Source of the DNA: Verrucomicrobiia bacterium
GTDB lineage: Bacteria > Verrucomicrobiota > Verrucomicrobiia > Limisphaerales > UBA1319
NCBI GenBank assembly: GCA_017880715.1
Contig: JADGRT010000198.1
Coordinates: forward strand, 1 to 6,176
Direction: 5' to 3'
DNA length: 6,176 bases
The notes beneath the pieces were generated by a model, which saw only the letters and a list, made by a program, of their open reading frames with translations, was not told where the DNA came from and searched no databases. Each line of letters begins with the position of its first letter. The first letter of the stretch is position 1. Both the position numbers and the translations under genes were made by a program. Shown here piece after piece: positions 1 to 5,295 of the stretch.

Positions 1-810
1 GAGAAGCAGCGTGCCATCGAGGACTACACGGCACTGATCGGGCTCCCCGGCGCCCCGGTCGAGTTGGTCGCAGAGGCGCTCGTCAATCGCGGCTTCGCCC
101 ACGGCCAAGCGGGTGAGACGCAGCGTGAGATCGACGACTACACGACGGTGATCGAGATCTTCGGCGCGCCGGTCGAGCAGGTCGCCAGGGCATTCTATTC
201 ACGCGGCGTCACCTTTTTCCAAGAGGGCCGGAAACAAGAGTCTCTATCGGACTTTGAAGCATTGATCCATCTCCCGGATGGTCCTGCGGAAAGAGTAGTG
301 GATGCGTATATAGCCCTCTCAGAACTCCACTTTAGCGAGGGGAAATGGAGTGAAGGCTTCCAGACGCTCGAAGCGGGATTGGCATGTGGCGCGAAGGTGA
401 AACCTCCGTATCATGAAACGGCGACCGATTTGATCGGCGTGGTCTTCTCGGCAGGGCTGAGCCCCGAGGGCCGACGCGTCAAGGTGACCGACCTCCTCGG
501 CATCTACAACAAACATCAGGCTCTGCCCGTGTTGGGCGAAGCCATCGTTCAACACATCGGCAGTGTCTTTTGCGCCGGGGAACCCTTCCCGTCATCCGAC
601 AACCTTGAGGGCTGGGCGTCGGCCTGGGAGCAAGCGGCTGAAAGTGCGGGTGATTTTCGCCTTTCCGTCCGACTGCTTCGAACGGGCATCGACTTTGTCA
701 AAGCTGCTGGCAAGGATCCGGGCATCCTGCTCGATCTGACGTCCACCGAAAGGGCGATTCTGGAACAGGCACTCGGGCTTGCTCGAAAGGAGCAGGCGAA
801 ATCGATGTGA
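1..810 (+). CDS. TPR-like 38-residue repeat protein, 5' end cut off by the window
   Basis: The reading frame is open from base 1 and ends at TGA 808-810, so the true start lies upstream; the TTG at 64 is inside a repeat and is not a credible start. The visible 269 residues begin with three in-phase 38-residue units with the pattern Q..I.DY..LI.....PVE.VA.A...RG....G. A fourth unit (from base 349) is degenerate. The pattern fits the long variant of tetratricopeptide repeats, which form helix pairs and act as protein-binding scaffolds. The last ~150 residues are helical-looking but show no motif I recognise, and no membrane segment is visible in the part present. Codon use is more GC-rich in units 1 and 2 than in unit 3, suggesting more recent duplication of the first two. 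Partner and pathway cannot be told. I am confident it is a real gene, moderately confident of the TPR class. Confidence 0.85.
   Translation, partial: EKQRAIEDYTALIGLPGAPVELVAEALVNRGFAHGQAGETQREIDDYTTVIEIFGAPVEQVARAFYSRGVTFFQEGRKQESLSDFEALIHLPDGPAERVVDAYIALSELHFSEGKWSEGFQTLEAGLACGAKVKPPYHETATDLIGVVFSAGLSPEGRRVKVTDLLGIYNKHQALPVLGEAIVQHIGSVFCAGEPFPSSDNLEGWASAWEQAAESAGDFRLSVRLLRTGIDFVKAAGKDPGILLDLTSTERAILEQALGLARKEQAKSM
7..348 (+). repeat. Three tandem 114-bp coding repeats (38-residue TPR-like units)
   Basis: Units lie at 7-120, 121-234 and 235-348. Units 1 and 2 both start CAGCGTG. By my hand alignment they agree at 77 of 114 bases, and at 52 of the first 66. Unit 3 keeps the protein pattern but little base identity. 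The 38-residue period is four longer than the classical 34-residue TPR; the extra residues appear to sit in the GAPVE.VA segment between helices. More units probably lie upstream of the window. Confidence 0.8.
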
Positions 811-863
811 AGAGCGCAAACGACACATCTCCTGCGGCACGGCGATTGGGAATACGGAGGCAC

Positions 864-879
864 GGGTGGTGCTCCACCC
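864..879 (+). other. Small hairpin downstream of the TPR gene
   Basis: GGGTGG (864-869) pairs perfectly with CCACCC (874-879) around a TGCT loop, 53 bases after the TPR gene stop. There is no T-run after it (the next bases are CATAATTCG), so it is not a classical intrinsic terminator. It could act as a weak terminator or 3'-end stabiliser, or be chance in GC-rich DNA. Confidence 0.3.
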
Positions 880-950
880 CATAATTCGCGGTTCTTCGGC
901 CCCGGAAGGGCGATCGAATTACTCTTTGCCGAAGGTGGACCCAATACCAT

Positions 951-978
951 TTGAAATGGGCCATGAACGGAGTATAAT
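951..978 (+). promoter_or_regulatory. Sigma70-type promoter ahead of the degenerate-metallopeptidase gene
   Basis: A -35 box TTGAAA (951-956, one mismatch to TTGACA) and a perfect -10 box TATAAT (973-978) are 16 bases apart. They lie in a non-coding gap about 95 bases upstream of the ATG at 1071. This is the best promoter match I found in the gaps between genes. Transcription would start near 985 and give a leader of roughly 85 bases. A six-base inverted repeat, ATGGGC (956-961) and GCCCAT (993-998), brackets the -10 box and could be an operator, though it is short enough to be chance. Confidence 0.6.
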
Positions 979-1025
979 CGTCGAAATAACCAGCCCATGA
1001 TCAAAGCCGCGCCACAAAAACAAAT

Positions 1026-1042
1026 CCCCATGAAGCATGGGG
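1026..1042 (+). promoter_or_regulatory. 5'-leader hairpin just upstream of a ribosome binding site
   Basis: CCCCATG (1026-1032) pairs perfectly over seven bases with CATGGGG (1036-1042) around an AAG loop. It ends 14 bases before the Shine-Dalgarno of the following gene and lies within the transcript predicted from the 951-978 promoter. No T-run follows, so it is not a terminator. It may stabilise the mRNA or influence ribosome access; no known riboswitch class is suggested. Confidence 0.4.
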
Positions 1043-1056
1043 GAACCTCAAAACCT

Positions 1057-1063
1057 GGAAAGG
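1057..1063 (+). promoter_or_regulatory. Shine-Dalgarno GGAAAGG fixing the start at 1071
   Basis: GGAAAGG ends seven bases before the ATG at 1071, a normal spacing, and supports that start over the out-of-frame ATGs at 1030 and 1037. Confidence 0.65.
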
Positions 1064-1070
1064 CCAATTC

Positions 1071-2147
1071 ATGACGATATGCCGCTGTCTCCTGCTAACC
1101 TTGGTCATCGCGCATTTGCAGGCCGAAGAGGTGGCCCCGTTGAAGCCCGGCGACCGGTTCGACTACTCCAAATACGCCTTCCAGCCCGAGTCGTGGAAAA
1201 AACGAGGCCTCAGCCTTCACCTGACCCCCTGGACAGGAACGAACGTTATTTTCCTGACCACGGACGACACCCTGAATCCGGGCTTGATGGGGATCTGGGT
1301 TTCGCGCCTCGACGCCGGCTGGCAATTGTATGCCGACCTGACCGGCCGGAGGCCCAGTCCCTTGCGTCAATTCGAGGGCAAAGTCACCATCGCGGCCGTG
1401 CCTGGCTACGATCTGACCTGCGGGGCGGGCTGTGGTTACGTCGGTAATACGGGCATTGAGCTGGCGATGTTTTACGACCACAATTACCCCGAGCTCAAAA
1501 CTCATCCCCAAGCGATGCCGCATTACGTGTTTTACGAAATGGGGCGGAATTACTATACCTTCGGCGACCGCCATTCCTGCTTCATCACCGGCTTCGCGGT
1601 TTTCATGCGCTACGTCTGCATGGACGCCCTGAAATGCGAGGATACGGACGCTCAGACGCGGAAGGTGATTGAGGGGGTCGAACCGCGGTTGTCCGCGAGC
1701 GGGCTGACCTTCCTCGAACTGTTCACCACCAGCACCGGGGTGGGTGAGAAGGTCAGCCGCATCAAGGACGGGAGCGGGAAGGTGATGGAACCGTCCGACC
1801 AGCCAGTGCGTTACGCCGCCGCCATGCTGCGGTTGCGCCGCGAGAACGGCGGCGATGCCTGGGTGAAGCGGTTTTTCCACGAGCTGGCCGCCGCTCCGCC
1901 ATTCAACCCTGGCACTCAAGCGGGGGCGCTGAACCAGGGCTGGTACTGGCTGTTATGTTCCAGTGTGGCGGCGCAAAAGGATCTCAGCTCAGTGTTTGCC
2001 GGAGAGTGGCGGCTGCCGCTTGCGGACGACGCCCAGGCGGCGTTGGGAAGGATCGACTGGAAAAGGACGGGCCTAACGCTGAAGGAGGTCACGGAGACTG
2101 TGACTCCCCGATGGAAAGGGTTGGAGACTGCTCCGCAGACCCGATGA
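1071..2147 (+). CDS. Secreted protein resembling a metallopeptidase with a degenerate HExxH site
   Basis: The 358-residue product starts at an ATG with a good SD and has a signal peptide with a hydrophobic core at residues 6-15 and a likely cut after HLQA (residue 18), so it is probably exported. The centre reads VFYEMGRNYY (153-162), followed by FITGFAVFMRYVCMD. This layout resembles the HExGHN zinc site of gluzincin-type peptidases such as the M60-like group, but both zinc-binding His are replaced (Y155, R159) while the catalytic-type Glu (E156) remains. The C-terminal part has W-rich helices and a DLSSVFAGEWRLPL stretch (305-318), similar to the end of M60-like domains. Several Cys (117, 121, 170, 183, 189) could form disulfides. 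If the relationship holds, it is probably non-hydrolytic, perhaps glycan- or protein-binding. The family link rests on motif resemblance only; an unrelated conserved verrucomicrobial family is possible. It is probably co-transcribed with the beta-helix gene 52 bases downstream. Confidence 0.85.
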   Translation: MTICRCLLLTLVIAHLQAEEVAPLKPGDRFDYSKYAFQPESWKKRGLSLHLTPWTGTNVIFLTTDDTLNPGLMGIWVSRLDAGWQLYADLTGRRPSPLRQFEGKVTIAAVPGYDLTCGAGCGYVGNTGIELAMFYDHNYPELKTHPQAMPHYVFYEMGRNYYTFGDRHSCFITGFAVFMRYVCMDALKCEDTDAQTRKVIEGVEPRLSASGLTFLELFTTSTGVGEKVSRIKDGSGKVMEPSDQPVRYAAAMLRLRRENGGDAWVKRFFHELAAAPPFNPGTQAGALNQGWYWLLCSSVAAQKDLSSVFAGEWRLPLADDAQAALGRIDWKRTGLTLKEVTETVTPRWKGLETAPQTR

Positions 2148-2199
2148 AGCTTTTCCCCACCACCACCCTTTTCGGCGAACCGCACTCACCAAAGTCACT

Positions 2200-3822
2200 A
2201 TGAAACGACGCGTCCTCCTCCTGCTTGGCCTGCTCGCCGCCCTGCGGCTGCCCGTTGGCGACCTGGGGTGGACCTGTGCTTTGGCCGCCGATGTGCAGCC
2301 GGCGGGCAGGGATTCGGCTGCGATCAGTGCTGCCATCCAGCGATGCCAAGCGGGCGACATCCTCCGCCTGCCGGCGGACACCTACTCACTGTCTGAGTCG
2401 ATCCGGATGAAGTCGGGAGTCAGGCTCGTCGGCGCCGGACAGGGCAAGACCATCCTCAACTACTCCGGGGACAAGCCCGCACCGTTCGTCAGCGTGGCCG
2501 ACTGCGAAGACGTGGAGATTGCCCACCTGACGCTCGATGGCCAGGACAACCCGCTGGTCCGGGACGGGATGACCGGCGGCAATTCGCGCCGGTTGTTTAT
2601 CCACCATGTAACCTTCTGTAACTTGGGCCAGGGTAGCTCGTCTTTTTCCCATGGCATAATCTTTTCCGGTCATAACCCCACCCTGGCGCGAGGCGTCACC
2701 GACAGCACCATCAGCGATTGCCGCTTCGAACGTATCGGGCTGACAGCCAAGTATGGAGGCGCCATCCGGATGGCCTGGGGAAGTGTGCGCAACCAGGTGG
2801 AGCGAAATGTTATCCGCGACACGGGCCGTGGCGGCATCTTTGGCGACCACTCCGCGGAACTGATCATCCGCCACAACCAGGTGTCGGGTTCCGGCGGCGA
2901 AGGTCTGGGCATCGAGATTTGGGGTGGTTGCCCCAGGTCGCTGATTGAAGACAACCTGGTTGACCACTGGATCAGTGTGGACCAGGGCAACCAATCAGCG
3001 GTGCGCCGGAATGTAGTGGGAACCGACGACGGAACCCTCAAGGGTTATGGCATTGAAATTATCGCCAGCGACGTCGTGGTTACCGACAATGTCGTCAAGC
3101 GGGGGGCGTCCATTGGCCTGTCGGTTTCCAACCAACCCAGGAAGAACAATGTCTTCTGGGGTTACAACACCATTCGGGACTGCGTCCAATGGGGTGCGCA
3201 GCTTCAAGGCGAAACCGGCGGCATCGCCCAGCACTACTTTTATCGGTGCAGTTTTGAGAAGACCATCCGGGGAGACGCGCGCGCGCGGTATCCCCAAGAC
3301 AGCGGCCATGGATTCCGGTTCAATGGTTCCAGCCGCGAATTGGTCTTCGAAGAGTGTGCCTTCCGCGATAATGGTGGCTTTGGTGTTCAGGTTGGCGGTC
3401 CCGGGGTGGATTCCATTTCCTTCCTGAGCTGCGTGTTCACGAACAACCGCCAAGGGTTGATCACCGGGCTCACTCCAGAAATGACGACAGAGTTCAAGGC
3501 GTGCCAGTGGGTGGGCCAAGCCGGTCCATTGCCCGCGACCAAGCAATTCCTCGGACCCGCGCCCGTGGCTGATTTCGGAATGCCGCCCGTCGTTCAAGCC
3601 GGAGCCGCAGCGCAATTTGAGTGCAAGTCGAAGACGGAAAAGGGTGCTATTGCGCAGCGCCTGTGGGATTTCGGGCATGGCATTCCCGAGGTCGTGGCCG
3701 ATCCCAAGCACACCTTCGATCGGCCCGGCAAATACCGGGTAACGCTGATTGTCTGGGATGCCGCCGGGCGCGGTGCGCGCTTAGAGAAAGTGCTGGCGGT
3801 CGTGCCTGGCACACAACCATAA
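2200..3822 (+). CDS. Secreted right-handed parallel beta-helix protein with C-terminal PKD domain
   Basis: The 540-residue product begins with a signal peptide (KRR, then a Leu/Ala-rich core, likely cut near CALA-AD, residues 29-30). Residues 38-75 (AAISAAIQRC..GDILRLPADTY) are the usual entry into a pectate-lyase-like beta-helix. Coil repeats follow to about 440, with recurring I.DC.F, VERNVIRD, IRHNQV, IEDNLV and VTDNVV units, as in NosD/CASH-type and polysaccharide-lyase helices. Residues 455-535 form a PKD domain, with LWDFGHG (488-494) and HTFDRPGKYRVTLIV (504-518); the usual WDFGDG has His for the second Asp. Such proteins bind or cleave polysaccharides outside the cytoplasm. I cannot assign catalytic residues, so enzyme activity is uncertain. 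There is no SD before the ATG, and no other in-frame start was found in the gap; translation may depend on the upstream gene or a leader without SD. Confidence 0.92.
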   Translation: MKRRVLLLLGLLAALRLPVGDLGWTCALAADVQPAGRDSAAISAAIQRCQAGDILRLPADTYSLSESIRMKSGVRLVGAGQGKTILNYSGDKPAPFVSVADCEDVEIAHLTLDGQDNPLVRDGMTGGNSRRLFIHHVTFCNLGQGSSSFSHGIIFSGHNPTLARGVTDSTISDCRFERIGLTAKYGGAIRMAWGSVRNQVERNVIRDTGRGGIFGDHSAELIIRHNQVSGSGGEGLGIEIWGGCPRSLIEDNLVDHWISVDQGNQSAVRRNVVGTDDGTLKGYGIEIIASDVVVTDNVVKRGASIGLSVSNQPRKNNVFWGYNTIRDCVQWGAQLQGETGGIAQHYFYRCSFEKTIRGDARARYPQDSGHGFRFNGSSRELVFEECAFRDNGGFGVQVGGPGVDSISFLSCVFTNNRQGLITGLTPEMTTEFKACQWVGQAGPLPATKQFLGPAPVADFGMPPVVQAGAAAQFECKSKTEKGAIAQRLWDFGHGIPEVVADPKHTFDRPGKYRVTLIVWDAAGRGARLEKVLAVVPGTQP

Positions 3823-3870
3823 GATAACCTGAACCCGTAACCGCAAAAAGCACCACTCTTTCTTCGGCCA

Positions 3871-4122
3871 TTGACAAAATACTCGGGATACTTGCGCGAG
3901 GAATACGCGTTGGATGCGTTAGTCGAATAGGCCGCGGTGCCCGACGATCCCACCCGTGAAGTTCCCAACCCGGCCTGGGCCACTGTGGATGCTCAACTCC
4001 GCCAAGCCGTGAAGGAAGAGCCGGTGGTCAAACTGGCCCCGGAACGAAAACACCTCACCCATCTGATCAAGATGGTGGCCTAGTCAGGAGCTGTGGAATC
4101 AGACTTGTCTTTTCCAGGTTGA
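3871..4122 (+). pseudogene. Decayed transposase remnant with in-frame stops
   Basis: One frame reads LTKYSGYLREEYALDALVE, stop (TAG 3928-3930), then AAVPDDPTREVPNPAW, VDAQLRQAVKEE, LAPERKHLTHLIKMVA, stop (TAG 4081-4083), then SGAVESDLS and a TGA at 4120. From memory, these blocks match the C-terminal part of a widespread transposase family that has a REEYALDALVEY segment, a VPNPAW segment, and later APERKHL..LIKMVAYQAESDL. Here the middle stretch between the VPNPAW and APERKH blocks appears deleted and the 5' catalytic part is absent. Both TAG codons fall where I expect Tyr, so each may be a single-base change. No terminal inverted repeats were found. I am fairly sure it is a non-functional fragment, less sure of the exact family. 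Confidence 0.6.
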
Positions 4123-4226
4123 CATTAACTTCCGACTGTTCCAGCCTTGCAAAATAAGTGTGGCGATTGTGGTTACGCCTCGATTGTTCGGCCAGGCTTT
4201 TCAACTCGAGAGAACTGTGTTTTGGC

Positions 4227-4234
4227 AGGAAGGA
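4227..4234 (+). promoter_or_regulatory. Strong Shine-Dalgarno fixing the pseudopilin start at 4243
   Basis: AGGAAGGA has its last core G nine bases before ATG 4243. It decides the start: the frame stays open back to a TTG at 4147, but that would add 32 unlikely residues ahead of the prepilin leader. It contrasts with the SD-less starts at 2200 and 5296. Confidence 0.75.
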
Positions 4235-4242
4235 CATACGTT

Positions 4243-5013
4243 ATGGAATTGAGTTTCTATTTGAAAAATCCGAAAAATAGACTGGATAGATATGGCCGGG
4301 GTGGGCCTGGCTTCACTTTAATTGAATTATTAGTGGTTATCGCCATTATCGGAATTTTGGCGTCCCTGTTGCTCCCGGTTCTGGGCCAAGCGAAAGATCG
4401 GGCGAGACGCAGCCAATGTCTGAACAATTTGAGACAGGTGACCATACTTCTGAATATGTATGCCGAAAGCAATAACCAGCGCTTTCCCAAGATGGCGGCT
4501 GGCCACTGGGCTTGGGATGTTCCGACGGATGTGGCTGACAAGATGGCAAACGGAAGTTCCTGGAAAGTTTTTTACTGTGCCGGCTGTGGATTTTCAGAAT
4601 CTGATTTCTTGGCTCAATGGAATGAATTTGTAAGTGATCCGCCTGAGACCAACGATTTTAGAGTGGTCGGTTATGCGATGACCTTTCCAGGAACGGCTTC
4701 GCTTCTGGAATCAAACCAGAATCCGAGTCTTATGCCCAGTCTGGCGGTCGGCGGAACGTCGAGTCGCGTTTTGGTTGCCGACGCAACCATTTCCCAACCC
4801 ATGCAGGCAAACGTGGTTGATCGCTCGGCAAATACCTATAAAGGAATTCGTGGAGCATACCCGAAATTACATCGAACCGCTCATCTCAACGGTCGGCTTC
4901 CGGCAGGGGGGAATCTTGGGATGTTGGATGGACATGCGGAATGGCGTAAATTCAACAATATGATTCCTCGCACTGACGCCAACTGGGCGGGGGGGCCTGT
5001 TTTTTGGTGGTAG
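4243..5013 (+). CDS. Type II secretion/type IV pilin-like protein (pseudopilin) with DGHAEW C-terminal motif
   Basis: The 256-residue product has a 23-residue basic leader ending RGGPG, then FTLIELLVVIAIIGILASLLLP, the classic class III signal cut by prepilin peptidase between G23 and F24, with the conserved Glu at +5 (E28). The hydrophobic helix is followed by QAKDRARRSQCLNNLRQ, typical of the verrucomicrobial/planctomycete pseudopilin families. The C-terminus has H214..GG..LDGHAEWRKF (to 236) and ends FWW, related to the H-X9-DG family but with a longer His-to-DG spacing (14 residues). A CAGC pair (112-115) may form a disulfide. These proteins are numerous in Verrucomicrobiota genomes; whether they build a pseudopilus or act as surface proteins is unknown. 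Base composition is notably lower in GC than neighbours: 26 of 60 in both 4321-4380 and 4621-4680, against 38 of 60 in 3541-3600. With the adjacent transposase remnant, this suggests separate acquisition. Confidence 0.93.
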   Translation: MELSFYLKNPKNRLDRYGRGGPGFTLIELLVVIAIIGILASLLLPVLGQAKDRARRSQCLNNLRQVTILLNMYAESNNQRFPKMAAGHWAWDVPTDVADKMANGSSWKVFYCAGCGFSESDFLAQWNEFVSDPPETNDFRVVGYAMTFPGTASLLESNQNPSLMPSLAVGGTSSRVLVADATISQPMQANVVDRSANTYKGIRGAYPKLHRTAHLNGRLPAGGNLGMLDGHAEWRKFNNMIPRTDANWAGGPVFWW

Positions 5014-5119
5014 TGAAAGGGTAAGTTCTGGGTAGTTGCCAGATGCTCGAACCATGGGGCTGATTTCTTCATCCCAACGTTGGATATGGGGACGTACGGG
5101 TCAGTTCTTGATATTCACA

Positions 5120-5157
5120 CATGGATTCCAGGTCCATGCCTGCCTAACATGGTTTTT
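5120..5157 (+). terminator. Possible weak terminator with an alternative hairpin
   Basis: CCATG (5134-5138) pairs with CATGG (5148-5152), followed directly by TTTTT (5153-5157), an intrinsic-terminator layout with a short five-base stem and nine-base loop. The same CCATG segment can instead pair, as TCCATG (5133-5138), with CATGGA (5120-5125) around a seven-base loop. It lies about 110 bases after the pseudopilin stop and about 140 bases before the MoxR ATG. The stems are weak, so it may be chance. Confidence 0.3.
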
Positions 5158-5295
5158 GCTATAGCGCCCGCAACGCTACAGGTGAAGCATTGACACTCGA
5201 ATCTGAATTAGCCCGTGAGGTTTTACCACCCGACTTGTCTAACCAAGGATAAGAATTGTCGCGACCAAACGAAGACCTAATATTCAACCCTAATT

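Larger units (their letters stand above)
3823..4242. other. Gene-free stretch between beta-helix and pseudopilin genes
   Basis: This 420-base stretch holds the transposase remnant and the SD of the next gene, and no intact gene on either strand. I found no terminator after the beta-helix gene. A TTGACA at 4119-4124 looks like a -35 box, but no acceptable -10 box lies 15-19 bases downstream, so I do not call a promoter. Confidence 0.6.

Noticed and set aside
779..1000. A 73-codon + frame overlapping the end of the TPR gene
   Set aside because: It overlaps the TPR gene in another frame, has no motif, and runs across the promoter at 951-978.
1095..1919. A 274-codon minus-strand open frame opposite the degenerate-peptidase gene
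   Set aside because: The + frame has a promoter, SD, signal peptide and coherent protein features; the minus frame has none and reads as low-information shadow.
4119..4124. TTGACA as a -35 box for the pseudopilin gene
   Set aside because: No reasonable -10 box at 15-19 bases downstream; the bases there (around CAGCCT) do not fit.
4147..4242. Upstream TTG as start of the pseudopilin
   Set aside because: No SD at suitable spacing, and it would place 32 extra residues before a leader that already fits; ATG 4243 has a strong SD.
5162..5178. TAGCG/CGCTA hairpin in the gap before moxR
   Set aside because: Only five pairs followed by a mismatch, with no T-run after it; too weak to list as a feature.
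5190..5195. TTGACA as a -35 box for the MoxR gene
   Set aside because: The expected -10 region is GC-rich (CCCGTGAG), with no TATAAT-like sequence.
3869..5195. CATTGACA occurring at 3869-3876 and 5188-5195 as possible direct repeats flanking an inserted segment
   Set aside because: Eight bases with no extension and no inverted repeats at either end is within chance for a window this size.
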